NCBI RefSeq assembly: GCF_000417875.1
Contig: NW_006920869.1
Coordinates: 1,419,759 to 1,483,758, forward strand
Length of the DNA: 64,000 nt
Source of the DNA: Pseudozyma flocculosa PF-1
Lineage: Eukaryota > Basidiomycota > Ustilaginomycetes > Ustilaginales > Ustilaginaceae
Direction: 5' to 3'
Both the position numbers and the translations under genes were made by a program. Shown one piece after another: positions 10,401 through 21,496 of the stretch. The notes under the pieces were generated by a model, which was not told the DNA's origin, ran no database searches, and saw only the letters and a list, made by a program, of their open reading frames with translations. Position 1 is the stretch's first letter. Every line of letters begins with the position of its first letter.

Positions 10401-12020
10401 CTAAAGAGTGACGAAGGTGGCGACGATGGCAGCGAGACCGAAGCCGAACGCCGACATGGTGAGCTGGGCACCCGAGTTCTCGCCCTGGCCGGCGTTCTGG
10501 TTGCCAGTCTGGCCGTTGCCGCCGTTCTGGCCGTTCTGGCCATTGCCGCCGTTTCCGCCGTTCTGGCCGTTGCCGTTGCCACCGTTCTGTCCGTTCTGCT
10601 CGCCTCCGTTGCCACCGTTGCCGTTGCCGCCGTTCTGGCCGTTGGCGCCAGCGTCACCGCCGTTGCCGTTGGAACCGTTCTGGCCGTTTCCGTTGGCGTC
10701 ACCGCCGTTGCCGGAGCCAGCAGCGCCAGCGGCACCGGCAGCTCCAGCAGCACCAGCAGCACCGGCGGCACCGGCGGCACCGGCGATGTCGCCGAGGGTG
10801 AAGTTGCTAGCGTTGGGGCCGGTGTTCTGTGCGTTGAGGGCCTCGCCGTTGCTGCCGACGCCCGTCTCGCTCTGGCCGGTACCGGCGCCGGACTGGTTCT
10901 GGTCGGCCGACTTGTTGGCGTCGGAGCCGTCCTGGGCGGCGGGGACGTTGGTGCCCTGCGAGGTGATGGCATTGGTTCCGGTGACGGGGCCGGCGATCGA
11001 CTTGGCGCGGTCACCGTCGATGGCGGCCTGGGCCGAGTCGGCTGCCTGCTTGGCGCGCGCCTCGTCGAGCTTGTTGGATGCGAGGACGGTGTCGATCTGG
11101 TGGATGACGCCGTTGGCGCAGATGATGTCGGTCTGGAGGATCTTGGCCGACTTGCCGTCGACGGTCACGGTGCCGGCGCCGTTGTCAAACTTGATGTCCT
11201 GTCCCGAGGTCGAGATGACGGCTCCCTGGTCGATCAGCAGGGGCGAGTAGAGGACGCGGTTGGCGACGACGTGCTGGCCGAGGACGGCGGGCAGGTCCGA
11301 AGCGTTGGGCTTCGAGGCAAGGAACGCCGCGATGGCCTTGTTCGAGGGAGCAAAGACGGTGATGCCGGAGAGCGAGTTGAGCTGCTGGGCCAGGCTGCCG
11401 TTGTTGACGCCGGCAACGGCCTGCAGGAGGCCGCCGTACTTGAGGTAGTCAAGCGTCTCGAGGAGCGAGCCGGGGACGGTGACGGCGTGGCTGATGGGCT
11501 GGATGGTGATGCTGTTGTAGTTGATGGGCGATCCGACGAAGCTGTCGTTGTTGACGGCCTCGGAAACGATGGAGCCCTGCTCGGTCTTGGCGAGGGCGAG
11601 GGCCTGACCGGCGCCGCCGGGCAGCTTCGAGTATTCCTGGTTGGTGAGGAGCGAGTGTCCGAGGGTGTGCAGGGGGAAGCTGTTGAACTGGTCGGCGTTG
11701 AACTCGCCGCGGAGGACGTGCTGGAGCAGCGTGGCCTCGAGGATGGAGCTGTTGCCCGTGACCCAGGTGGGCAGCGCCGTGACGGCGTCGTCGTTGGGCG
11801 CGAGGAAGTACTTTGCCGAGTCGTCGGCCATGATGGCGTCGGTCACGGCCGTGTTGTTGGCGAGCACGTCGGCGAGCTTGGTGAGGTTGTTGCTGCGCAG
11901 GTTGTCGAGCAGGCCGTTGGCGTCGCCGCCCTGGCGCAGCGCCAGCTCCTGGAACATGGGGCTGGCGAGGGTCGACGTGGCGGTGGCCAGGAAGGCCGCG
12001 GAGAGCGTAGCGTAGCGCAT
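10401..12020 (-). CDS. Secreted GPI-anchored protein with two fasciclin (FAS1) domains and collagen-like repeats
   Basis: Cell-surface adhesion-type protein of 539 aa, intronless. A signal peptide (MRYATLSAAFLATATSTLA) opens it. Two FAS1 domains follow: about residues 37-170, with LAPNDDAVTALP and LLQHVLRGEF, and about 185-325, with ITVFAPSNKAIAAFL, LGQHVV and GVIHQIDTVL. A Ser/Ala/Gln linker leads to a run of Gly-Ala-Ala triplets (about 411-437) and then a Gly/Asn/Gln-rich tract (GNGQNGGN type, about 438-511). The C-terminus is a short hydrophobic helix ending at the stop, preceded by small residues, the pattern of a GPI attachment signal. Several NxS/T sites are present. FAS1 proteins of fungi act in adhesion and wall organisation; the exact role here is unknown. 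A TATA box lies about 150 bp upstream. Confidence 0.9.
   Translation of the reverse strand: MRYATLSAAFLATATSTLASPMFQELALRQGGDANGLLDNLRSNNLTKLADVLANNTAVTDAIMADDSAKYFLAPNDDAVTALPTWVTGNSSILEATLLQHVLRGEFNADQFNSFPLHTLGHSLLTNQEYSKLPGGAGQALALAKTEQGSIVSEAVNNDSFVGSPINYNSITIQPISHAVTVPGSLLETLDYLKYGGLLQAVAGVNNGSLAQQLNSLSGITVFAPSNKAIAAFLASKPNASDLPAVLGQHVVANRVLYSPLLIDQGAVISTSGQDIKFDNGAGTVTVDGKSAKILQTDIICANGVIHQIDTVLASNKLDEARAKQAADSAQAAIDGDRAKSIAGPVTGTNAITSQGTNVPAAQDGSDANKSADQNQSGAGTGQSETGVGSNGEALNAQNTGPNASNFTLGDIAGAAGAAGAAGAAGAAGAAGAAGSGNGGDANGNGQNGSNGNGGDAGANGQNGGNGNGGNGGEQNGQNGGNGNGQNGGNGGNGQNGQNGGNGQTGNQNAGQGENSGAQLTMSAFGFGLAAIVATFVTL
10480..10795 (-). repeat. Coding low-complexity tract (Gly-Ala-Ala and Gly/Asn/Gln repeats)
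   Basis: Within the fasciclin gene, short GC-rich units of 9-21 bp repeat imperfectly, encoding GAA triplets and then GNGQNGGN-like units. Such a tract is prone to length change by slippage. It is likely an extended, flexible stalk holding the FAS1 domains away from the membrane or wall. Confidence 0.8.
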
Positions 12021-12165
12021 CTTGCTTGGCACCTGTGGTGGTGGTGTCGCGGAGAGAGAAAGAATGGAGCGGGTGGTGCTGCGATGCGAGCTAGGCAAGC
12101 GTTCAAGAGTTAGGGGTGAGGGTGGATTCTGAACAAGCAGGGGCAGACACACAGGACGGGCAGCT

Positions 12166-12171
12166 CTTATA
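12166..12171 (-). promoter_or_regulatory. Probable TATA box of the fasciclin gene
   Basis: On the minus strand the sequence reads GGGTATAAGAGC, about 150 bp upstream of the start codon in an otherwise GC-rich promoter. The spacing suits a fungal TATA box with a leader of roughly 100 nt. Confidence 0.5.
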
Positions 12172-14513
12172 CCCTCCACGAGCAAGGACGAGGGACGCAG
12201 GCAGGACGAGGTCCCTTGGGGCCGGGTGGGCATCCAGCCTGGAGTGACGGGGCCCTCGAAGCTGTGCCGACGACGCTTCTTCCAATCGCTTGGCAGGCAC
12301 GTCGCAAGAGAGCAACGGCTCTTACCAGGGTCATGGCGAGTCAAAGAGCATGAGAAAGGTCAGCCGCTCCTTGCTGTCACACCACTCCTGCTACTGCATG
12401 CTTGCCAAAGCCGAGCTGGGGTCGGTCGCGAGCGGGGGCCGCGGGAACGTCGATGGTCGGCCGGCCGGTGCAAAGTGAAGGGGCCATCGCAAGCGAGGGC
12501 ATATGACGAGGTGCTGGTCCAGGATGGCGCGGGGGGAGGCGAGGAACGTTGGGGGCACGCCTTTGTCCCCTCGCTGCAGGCGGCCCCGGCATTGGCATGC
12601 TGGGTAGAGCTCGTAGCCAAAGCTGTCCCGCAGCGCGACGCGAAAAAGCCTGCCCGACCAAGGCCCGCAGCCTGGACCTCTGGCCCTCGGCGATGTCGTC
12701 GGTCGTCGGGCTCGACTTTGACGGGCTGTGCTCTTGCAGGCGGCCTTCGCCGGGGATGCACCCATCATGCCTGGTGCAGTATGTGAAGCAACGGAGCGAC
12801 GTCTTCCCTCGAGCGACGCTGCTGTAGCATTCCCCCTTGCCGCGTCACCCTTTCGGCTCCTCATGCACAGTTCCGGTCGGGTTGCGAGGGGTCTGCAGGG
12901 CGAGAAGATCCGGCCTGCAGCGGGCCCAGGCCCCACGGAGGGCCAGCAGCAGGCGAGCAAGTGTAGCGGCGCTGCGCTGACTTGGCCCTGACTGTATCGC
13001 TCCCCCGCGTCGGCAGCGGCACACTTACGTCGCCGTCGCCGCCATCGTCGCTGAAGCCACCACCGCCGACGGTGGGAACTCATTGCCATCCCCCTCGGCG
13101 CGTCGCCGCTGAACTATCGGGACAGAGCCTCTAAGTAATCGTGGTGGCGCAAGCATCGCCATCGACGCCAACCATAACGGGCAAGCATGTTCCCTTTCTC
13201 GGTGTCGGTGTGACTTTAACGTAGGCCAAGGCGAGGTTCGGGAAGGCAGGAGGGCAGGAGGGCAGAGCGGGATCGAAGAGCAACCAGAGGCCCTAGACGA
13301 CGAGCTGAGTTGAGAGCCGACGCACGTCGATCTCGCGCTGGGGTTTTGGCGATGACCCGTTTCTCGGGTTCAAGCGCTTGCGCTGCCGCCGCACATGTCA
13401 GTCTGCAGCCGGGCAGCAACGCCTGTTACGATCCTGGTTCCTACTGCCTGGTCGCACATGTGCCTAGGGCCTCTCTGCTAGGCGCACCTCTTCCGACATG
13501 CCCGGCTACAAACAGGTCGACGAAAACGACGGGAGCCGCTGCGGCTACGTGAGTCTGGAACCATCCATAAGCCATACGTACGCGCTCGGCCTGCACAATC
13601 CCGAGCATGCACGTTCGGTCGGCGACATGCAGTCGAAAGGCCGGACGTAGGATGGTGCAGGCAGAGCGGTTGCGGGGCACGGCTCGTCAATTGCAGCTTT
13701 CGGAGTCGAGCCTTGATTGACGATTCTTAGCTTGATTTACCGCTCCGCGCCCGAGTCCGAGGTACTGTAGGCGGCGAGCGTATCTCGGCGTGTCTCTGAA
13801 TAAGAATGGCAGGCGTACCACTGCGCGATGGGACATGACAGGCGGATGAGTTTGAGACGTGCAAGCAAGGCAAGCAGGCAGGCAGGCAGCCTTGCCCATG
13901 ACGGTCCACGCACGGCGAGGCGAGAACAAAGAGCTTTATTCAGGGTGCAAAGCGGACGAAGCTGCTCTGGCTGGCTCTGTCAAGTCAAAGCCGTCCGGTC
14001 GATGGCGCTAGCGTAGGATGATGCTGTCCACCATTCGGCAGTTGGTCTTCCGCCTCGAGAGCCAATCAATCCATCGTTAGCCGGTGCCCGGACTTGTGAG
14101 TACCGGCGTCGCTCGAATAGGCAAGAGGCTCTTTGGCTGTATTCGGCAGGTCTCAGCCAGAGAGCTGCTAACAGCCGTCGTGCAGCTCTGTAGCCTTAGG
14201 CTGGTGTCTGGGACACGTGCAGGAGATGCTTGGCTCTCTCCACTTGCTTGGCGAGTGATGCCATCTCTTCCTGCTGTAGCTCGACCCTTGGAAGACCTAC
14301 GTCATGGCTCTTCGCCCCTCGTCCTCCCGATCTGGTCTCGATCTCCCCGACCACGATACACAGCGGCACCGTAGCATAGACGTCGAGGGTCGAATCAAAG
14401 CTTCATGGCACAGCTTGAATTTGCGCAAGGTGACGAGGTCCGGCTTCATAGCGTATGAGCTCGACGCAGACCTACCTATCACAGCAGCTTATGCGACGCA
14501 GTATGTACTCGGT

Positions 14514-14534
14514 GTCGTCGTCGTCGTCGTCGTC
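14514..14534 (+). repeat. Trinucleotide microsatellite (GTC)7
   Basis: Seven perfect GTC units lie in a non-coding context. Confidence 0.85.
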
Positions 14535-15375
14535 AAACTTCGTGCGCACTTGAAGGCAGCCAGCCCGACCATCATTCTCGAAGAACGAAGGCGGAGACAG
14601 CGCCTCGAGCCAAGCTGGGGGCGACGCAGACCCACGCGCCAGACACCTCGTCCGTATGCAGGCACTGCACTTCGTCAGATTCTCTTCACACCTCCTGATC
14701 GTCCGAGTCGAACCTCTCTCTCTGAAAGCAAACAAGCAGAAGTACGAAGGCGAAGTGGGAAGCCAGAGCCAGGCGTGGCGAGGGAGCCCGTGTGGACTGA
14801 CTGGCTGATCGACGTGGATGGCGAAACTGATCGTCGCTGCAAGGGGTCGCGCCGAGCAAGAAAAAAGGCCAGGCACGGCAAAGAAGCGGCCGGTGGTGCT
14901 GGTGGTGGTGGTGGTGGTGCTCGCGTCGGTCCGTAACGAGCCCGTGTCCGAGTCCGAGCCTCGAGGCCCGCCTCAGGCACGATGTCTGGCCTGCGGGCTC
15001 TGCACGCAGCGCCTGGCGGTCATATACCCACGCTGCAATCAATGCGCGACCTCATCGTTGGCCCGTCCCTCACTCCAGGCTCGACTCCCTGCTTGTCCGA
15101 CAGCGTGCCTGACCCTACCGCAATCCTCGTGCTCCAACTTCGACATGCGCGACCGTGCTCGGCCAGCGCAGAGACGGGCGACAATCATCGTCGACGGCGA
15201 GCATCTTTACGGTCACGACTGAGGAAGTATCGAAAGTTGTGATTCATTCAAGGCATTCGCTTTCCCGGCCCAAGGGCGAGGGTTCGAGGGACATTGGTAC
15301 GATACTTTTCAAACGTGCGACATGGCGCGGTAAGGTGGGCGAGCGAAAAGGCGGAAGCCCATTTCGCAGGTTGGA

Positions 15376-18300
15376 TTAGGCCTGCGCGGTGGCCTTCTCC
15401 TTTTCAGCGCCGTTCTCGACGTGGGCGCTGGTGCTGACGACGTTGGCCGCGGCGGCCTTGAGAGCCTGCCGCCTGGCCAGTCCGCGGTGGCCGCCCGAGA
15501 TCCTGGCGAGCCAGGGCCACCTGCCGCGGCGGGCGAGTGCCTTCCACAGCTCGACTGTGGCCAGGAAGGTGATGGTCATGGCGAGCGAGATGCCCCAGCC
15601 CTTGCCGTCCATGGCGGCGTGTCGGAAGACGTCGGTGTTGAAGCCGGGGATGTAGAGACACAGCGGGATGGTGGCCATGCCGAACACGACCGACCACAGC
15701 AGCATCGGGTTCCTCCACAGATGCTTGGCCGGCCTCATGCTGAAGAACGACTTCTCCATGCTGATCAGCTCCCAGCAGATGAGCAGCAGCTGCAGCGTCA
15801 GCGTGGTAAAGACCGCCGAACGGGCCTGGAAGATGGGCTCGCACGACGTGTCCGACGAGTGGTTGCAGTCGAGCGCGATGCGGCCGTCGCCGATGCCGTA
15901 GATCATGATCAGGAAGGCAACCAGGCACGTCCAGCCCATCGTGACTCCGTAGACGAGCGTGTCGACGACGACGGCGCGGCTAAGCACGCCCGCCTTGAGG
16001 TCGTGCGGGGGACGGTCCATGATATCGTCCTCGGCCGGCTCGAGGCCAAGTCCGATGGCGGGCAGACTGGCCGTGACCATGTTGATCCACAGGATGCCTA
16101 CCGGAGCGAGGGGAAAGACGGACTCCTCCTCCGCGTCCCTGACGGCAAGGCCGCACAGCAGGAGCAGCACCTCGGCCACGTTGGCAACGAGGAGGCCGAT
16201 CAGGAAGCGCTGGATGTTGTCAAAGATGGCGCGGCCCTCACGGATGCCCTTGACGATCGAGTCGAACTTGTCGTCGGTGAGGATGAGGTCGGAGCTGTCC
16301 TTGGCCACGTCGGTACCCGTACCCATGCCGATGCCGACGGGGGCCTGCTTGAGCGAGGGGGCGTCGTTGATGCCGTCTCCAGTCATGGCGAGGTAGCGTC
16401 CGCGACGCTTGCCGGCCAGAATCATCTTGACCTTGGTCTGGGGCGAGCAGCGGGCAATGACGAGCGGCAGGTCCTCAAGCGCGTCAATCTCGGCGTCGGT
16501 CAGCGCATCGAAGCGGGCGGCCGTCATGATGGCGTCCTTGCCCTCGGTGCCGTCGACGATGGCCACCTCGCGAGCAATGGCGCGTGCCGTGGCCGGGTGG
16601 TCGCCTGTCAGCATGTGGACCACGATGCCGGCGCGCTGACAGGCCTCGACCGAGGCGCGGGTCTCGGCTCGCGGAGGGTCGTAGAGGCCGAGCAGGCCGA
16701 TGAAGGTGAATTCGCGCTCGGCCGCCTGACGGGAGAGACCGTCGCCCCGCTTGGTGGCGACGTCGTTCTTGTCGAGCGGGATCGAGTCAGTGCTCGAGTT
16801 GCTGCTGCTGTTGGGCGAGACATCGGCGCGAGACTGCTCGGCCTTGTACTGAGCCGCGTCGAGGCGTCGCTCGGCGAAGGCGAGCACGCGAAGACCCTCG
16901 GAGGCCAGCTTCTCCATGTGATCTACGATCGACTTGCGGGTAGCGTCATCGAGCGCAGCCTCCTGTCCGTCCGCGCCCTCGGTCGTCCTGACGCTGGTGC
17001 AGCACTCGAGCACCCGCTCGACGGCACCCTTCATGTAGAGCTCGCGGTCTCCGTCCTGAGCCGGGACCTTGTACACGCTCGTCATGCGCTTGACGGTGCT
17101 GTCGAAGGGGAACTCGGCCTCGTGAGAGAAGCGAGGCGCCTCGCCGATGGTCAGCGAGTCGCGGCCGAGGCCAAGCTTGGTGGCGAAGACCTGAAGGGCG
17201 ATCTCCGTGGGGTCGCCTCGAGCGCCCCACGTACCGTCGGCGGACTGTTCCAGCTCGGCGATGTTGCAGAGCGACGCAGCGATGGCGATGCTCTCGACGC
17301 GATCGGGCAGCCCGTCGTTCTCGAAGAAGGCCCGTTCATCGGCGCTGCCATCGTCGGAGAACACCCTGCCGACGGGTTCAAAGGCGGTGGCTCCGCTCTG
17401 CTCGACGCCGTAGGTCTGACTCCTTCCGGTGGCGTAGGTCCAGCACTTGCGAACGACCATCTTGCCCTGCGTGAGCGTGCCCGTCTTGTCGCTGCAGACG
17501 TCGGTGACGCCGCCGAGGGCCTCGAGCGCGTCCAGGCGACGGACGACGACGTTGGCCTCGGCCATCCGCTTGGCACCGACGCTGAACGTGATGGTGAGGA
17601 CGGCAACGAGCGACTCGGGGATGACGCCGATGCCCAGGGCGATGGCATAAAGGATGACTTCGTTGGTGATGTCGAACTCAGCCACGCCAAAGACGATGAT
17701 GGCGCAGACGACGGCGAGGAAGAGGAGGAGGTAGGCGAACTTGTTGAGCTTGATCTGGAGCGGCGTGCCGTCGCGGATGCCGAGGAACTTGGCGGTCGAC
17801 TCCCAAGCGCGCTTGTACCAGGGCAGCGCGTGGACCTGGCCCTCCTTGCGGGCGAGAGCCTCGGCGATCTGGCCAATCTGAGTCTGCATGCCGGTGGCGA
17901 CGACGACGCCGACACCGCGGCCCTTGGTGACAGTGGTGCTGGCGTAGCCGAGGTTAGTGCGGTCGGCTGGGCCGAGGTCGGGGGCGGTAAGCCTCTCGGT
18001 GGTCTTGATGACCGGCACCGACTCGCCGGTGAGGGGTGCCTCGTCGACCTCGAGGTTGGAAATGGTGATCAGGCGGACATCGGCGGGCAGCAGATCGCCC
18101 GCGCGGAAGTGAACGACGTCGCCGGGCACCAGCGCGGTCGAGGGCAGCACCTGGATGTTGGACGACCGCAGGACGTTGGCCGTCGGCGACGAGAGCGATC
18201 GCAGAGAGGCCATCGTCCGCTCAGCCTTGTACTCCTGGACGAAGCCGATGAGGACGTTGGTGACGATGACGGCCGTGACGACGGCGCCCTCGATCCAGTC

Positions 18301-19023
18301 CTTGACGGCGAACGAGAGGATCATGGCACCGACGAGGACGATGGTCAGGGCGTTGGCCACCTGGCGAAGAAAGATGGTCCAGGCGCTGACACTGGAGCGC
18401 TCCTTGAGCTGGTTGGCACCGTGCTTTTCGAGTCGGGCGGCCGCCTCGGACTCGGACAGGCCGGTGGTGATGTTGCTTTGAAACTGGGCGAGGACCTCGT
18501 CGGGTTTTAGTGAATGCGGTTGATGCAGACCAGTCGGGCCGGCGCCGGCGGCGGATCGCTGGCTAACGCCGTCATCGTGGGCATCGTGGCCGAAGACGTC
18601 GACGACCACCTGGTCAGGCTTGCGCTTGAGGAGGTCCGCCTGGCCAGAGTGGGGCAGGGGCTCGACGACGTTGGCATGGGTGATGTCGACGGCCCCCTTC
18701 TTGAGGTAGGTACTGCCATCGCCACCGGGAGCGACAGGTGCAGTGGCGTCGAGGAAGGGCGCGTTGCGGTCGGCAAGGGAAGACGAGAGCGAGGTGACGC
18801 TGCCGCTGGTGGCGAGCGAAGGAGTGGCATCAGAGCTGTCGAGGGTGTCGGAGCGCTGCTGGCGAGCCTGCGGGCGGTCAAGAGGCTCTTGGCGGTGGTG
18901 TTGATCTTGAGGATTGGGACGAGGGGAGTACCCACTACTAGGGGGTTCGTCGGCGTCGTCGGGCACCCCGGGCTGTGCAACGGCTTGTCGAGAAGCAGAA
19001 CTGGCACCATCGGCTTGAACCAT
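15376..19023 (-). CDS. ENA: ENA-type (P2D) sodium/potassium-efflux P-type ATPase
   Basis: Plasma-membrane ATP-driven pump that exports Na+, Li+ or K+, giving salt and alkaline-pH tolerance in fungi. It is intronless, 1215 aa. Core motifs occur in order: the cation-ATPase N-terminal domain (LSESEAAARLEKHGANQL), the actuator motif EAPLTGESVP, helix IALGIGVIPESLVAVLTI, the phosphorylation motif CSDKTGTLTQG (Asp at about residue 512), KGAVERVLECC in the nucleotide domain, MLTGDHPATA, and the hinge MTGDGINDAPSLKQA, followed by six C-terminal helices. The overall pattern matches fungal ENA pumps rather than SERCA or PMR1. An unusual feature is an N-terminal extension of about 180 hydrophilic residues rich in Ser, Asp, Gln and Pro before the conserved part. 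The first in-frame ATG is at 19023; the open frame further upstream begins with GTG and is probably leader. Confidence 0.9.
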   Translation of the reverse strand: MVQADGASSASRQAVAQPGVPDDADEPPSSGYSPRPNPQDQHHRQEPLDRPQARQQRSDTLDSSDATPSLATSGSVTSLSSSLADRNAPFLDATAPVAPGGDGSTYLKKGAVDITHANVVEPLPHSGQADLLKRKPDQVVVDVFGHDAHDDGVSQRSAAGAGPTGLHQPHSLKPDEVLAQFQSNITTGLSESEAAARLEKHGANQLKERSSVSAWTIFLRQVANALTIVLVGAMILSFAVKDWIEGAVVTAVIVTNVLIGFVQEYKAERTMASLRSLSSPTANVLRSSNIQVLPSTALVPGDVVHFRAGDLLPADVRLITISNLEVDEAPLTGESVPVIKTTERLTAPDLGPADRTNLGYASTTVTKGRGVGVVVATGMQTQIGQIAEALARKEGQVHALPWYKRAWESTAKFLGIRDGTPLQIKLNKFAYLLLFLAVVCAIIVFGVAEFDITNEVILYAIALGIGVIPESLVAVLTITFSVGAKRMAEANVVVRRLDALEALGGVTDVCSDKTGTLTQGKMVVRKCWTYATGRSQTYGVEQSGATAFEPVGRVFSDDGSADERAFFENDGLPDRVESIAIAASLCNIAELEQSADGTWGARGDPTEIALQVFATKLGLGRDSLTIGEAPRFSHEAEFPFDSTVKRMTSVYKVPAQDGDRELYMKGAVERVLECCTSVRTTEGADGQEAALDDATRKSIVDHMEKLASEGLRVLAFAERRLDAAQYKAEQSRADVSPNSSSNSSTDSIPLDKNDVATKRGDGLSRQAAEREFTFIGLLGLYDPPRAETRASVEACQRAGIVVHMLTGDHPATARAIAREVAIVDGTEGKDAIMTAARFDALTDAEIDALEDLPLVIARCSPQTKVKMILAGKRRGRYLAMTGDGINDAPSLKQAPVGIGMGTGTDVAKDSSDLILTDDKFDSIVKGIREGRAIFDNIQRFLIGLLVANVAEVLLLLCGLAVRDAEEESVFPLAPVGILWINMVTASLPAIGLGLEPAEDDIMDRPPHDLKAGVLSRAVVVDTLVYGVTMGWTCLVAFLIMIYGIGDGRIALDCNHSSDTSCEPIFQARSAVFTTLTLQLLLICWELISMEKSFFSMRPAKHLWRNPMLLWSVVFGMATIPLCLYIPGFNTDVFRHAAMDGKGWGISLAMTITFLATVELWKALARRGRWPWLARISGGHRGLARRQALKAAAANVVSTSAHVENGAEKEKATAQA

Positions 19024-21496
19024 CAGTTGGATAGAGTGCGTAAGGTCGAAACGCGAGTGCGCGATAAGGGCCGATCGAACCTGGTCGAGGAGCGATTCAG
19101 CCACGCGGTGTTGGTGCGAGGACCGAGTGCGTGGGGAGGGCGTAGGTTTGCGTGTGCGCGTCACCTAGGCGGGCGTGTTGGTCGAAGAGCTGCTTATTGG
19201 TTCTGTCGACTTTACCAGCGGGAGGGTGGCGTAGACGAAGGAGGCGAGAAGGCTACAAGAGGTCGAAGGGTGAAGGGGAGGGTGGCGTGGACTGGTGGGC
19301 TATATACCAGCGAACGGGGCTTGGCCTACTCGACTCTCCCCCTCTCTCTGCGTCTGGCCGCCCCGCGCGGCAGGACAGGCGGGTCCCACCGTGCGCTTGC
19401 GCTACCGTATCTGCCTGGCCTGCGCCATGGCTGGGCGTCCTCGCTCGTCATCCCAGGTGGCCGGTGGTGTCGCCCGGTGGGCCGGCGCCGGACGGACGGG
19501 GCGAGCAACGCTCCGGCAGGGCAGGGCACGGCAGGAGCATCCGCCTTCCTGCTTGCGTGGCTCGCCTGGTCTGGCCAGCACCGCCATACGGACGCACCTG
19601 CCTGCGTTACGATATCGCAGGCTGGCAGGCAGGCAGGCACGCTGGGCGCGGGCTTGGCTGGCTGGCTGGCTGGGCGAGGTTGCGGTCGGTGGCCAAGAGG
19701 CCGTAACGATCCGGGGGGCAACCGCTGCCCTAGCCTCTTGGCCAGGTAGGCCAGGCCAGGCCCTAGCCTGTCGGCCCGCCCGACCGCCGCCTGCGCGCAT
19801 GCAGGTTCTGTGCATGGATTTCTTGGCATCGAGCTCGCTGCTAAAATCGGAACTGGGCCGGCCGCAACTCGTGCCGGCCAAGGCCAGGCCTCCCCCGCGC
19901 CTTCAACCGCTCGATGGCTGAGGTCAAGCCAGCAGACCGGGCAGCTAGGCCAGACAGAACCAAGCCAAGCAAGCGTACATCTCCGTGCGTATGCTGGGCA
20001 TGCGGGGAAGCCGGATCAACGATGACCGAACAAGCAGCGAGCAAGCGGCCAGCAAGAGGCGGCTGCCACGTCGTGTGCAAGGCCGCGGAACGGCAGGCTT
20101 CGTTGCGAGCTGCGCCGGAGCGGCGACACGTTCCTCGTCCTCGTCGTCCTGCCCCTGGGTCGCTCAGAAGATGTTCTGCCCGTTCCAGAGATCCGGCCAG
20201 GCCCGCCGAGCGGGCAGGGGCTTGACCACACGACCTCGACGGTACCTTCATCATCACCGACGTCGATGCTTTAGGCGGCCGTGCAAACACATCACAAAGG
20301 CCCCGTGGAGGCATCGATCGGCGATGAAGATAGGAAGCTTTGCTTGCGTGCTCTTCCACCTGGCAGGCTTGCTTGGTCTTGGACCCCCAAACGGCGATCC
20401 CAGCGACGTCTCTCGCCAAAAACAGCAGCAGGCAGGCACGCTCCCCCCGGCCTCAGGACGGCGACCAGCCAAGCTAAGCCCGGTGATGGGGCGGCTCTGC
20501 TGGCCACGCTGGGAATGCCAAGGAAACGCGGGCCCCAAGCGAACGGATGAGGTCATCTGCCAGGCGGAGACGTGCGCAAAGCAGGCGGTGCTGGATTGCC
20601 GGAGTGGCCGGCCGCGGCAGGAGCCAAGGCGAGGCGGGGCGGTGCGGCAATTTTGCGCGTGGGCTTTTCTCGGACGAGTGAGCGAGTTCGGAGCCGGCGA
20701 CGAAGCGGACCCTCGCACTTCTCTCTCTCTCTCTCGGTCCCTCACCATTGTGGCAGGGACCGGGCCATCGCGGCGGTCGGAAGCCAACAGAGCTCAGAAC
20801 CAGGATTTCCACTTAGAGGCTGCTTGTGTTCAGGATATGATGACGGCGCGACGGCGAAGGCTGGGAAGACTTGGGCGCCGACATTATCGTGTGAGCTTCC
20901 GCCCCGTCATGGCGGGCCGATGCGTACGCTCAACTTTGTGAAGCAATCGGGGGGTGTGACGGACAGGGACAAGAACAGATTGCGAGCTCGGCGAGATTGT
21001 CTGCCTGTGCGGCACCGGGGCGTCCGCCTGCCTTCTGTGTAGGTGCGTGGTCAAGGGTGGGGTTCGGCCGGTTCGTCCGTCGTCGCTATCCGTCGGTCGC
21101 TGTCCTCAAGGTCATCCGGGGCGTCCGAGGTGGCGCAGCAAAGATAGAGCCTACTGTGACTATACTCACCGTCCCGTCATCATTGTTGCATCGCAACGCA
21201 TTCCTGCAGCCGCGATGGCAAGGCAGCCAGGCAGAAGTGTAGGGCCTCGATCCCTAACTGGCCCTCAGAGGAGCGGTCGTCTTCCCCACATAAGACCTCG
21301 GTGCGGCGAAGCGACGTCCTGCCCACCAACCCTCGTCTCTCCGTCACATCCCCTCCGCTATTGCCTCTTCCATCTCCCTGTGTCGCATCCTGGTCTCTTC
21401 GCCCGAACCACGCTCCTTGCAATCTACAGACCCGCCAGCTTCCAGCCGCCTTGATCTCCAACGAGGCCCGCACGCAGCAACTCCGTCTCGTCCACG
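19024..21496. other. Intergenic region between ENA and the small membrane-protein gene
   Basis: About 2.5 kb with no recognisable gene. The part near 19600-19680 is rich in GGCAGGCAGGC and GGCTGGCTGGC runs. Open frames here are Arg/Ala/Gly-rich and overlap in all frames, as expected by chance. Confidence 0.5.
19301..19306 (-). promoter_or_regulatory. Probable TATA box of the ENA ATPase gene
   Basis: The minus strand reads CTGGTATATAGCCC about 280 bp upstream of the start codon. TATA-type promoters are common on stress-regulated genes such as ENA; this is consistent but not proof. Confidence 0.5.

Larger units (their letters stand above)
12021..15375. other. Gene-poor region between the fasciclin and ENA genes
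   Basis: In 3.3 kb no open frame resembles a known protein. The longest candidates (around 12391-13089 minus and 14304-14936 plus) are Arg-rich or repetitive and look like chance frames in GC-rich DNA. Small CAGG-type repeats (13865-13890) and a GTC microsatellite are present. Confidence 0.5.

Noticed and set aside
10317..12113. 598-codon plus-strand frame opposite the fasciclin gene
   Set aside because: Same cause; the sense strand has a signal peptide, two FAS1 domains and a GPI signal, while the antisense product is low-complexity Val/Ala/Gly.
14304..14936. 210-codon plus-strand frame in the gene-poor region
   Set aside because: It includes a GTC microsatellite and Arg-rich filler, has no family resemblance, and both ends lie in ordinary non-coding sequence.
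15421..18510. 1029-codon open frame on the plus strand opposite the ENA ATPase
   Set aside because: It is an antisense shadow: GC-rich codon use leaves the opposite strand free of stops. Its product is an Asp/Gly/Leu/Val/Arg mix without recognisable domains.
19024..19164. Upstream extension of the ENA ATPase frame by 47 codons
   Set aside because: The extension begins with GTG, not ATG; the first in-frame ATG is at 19023.
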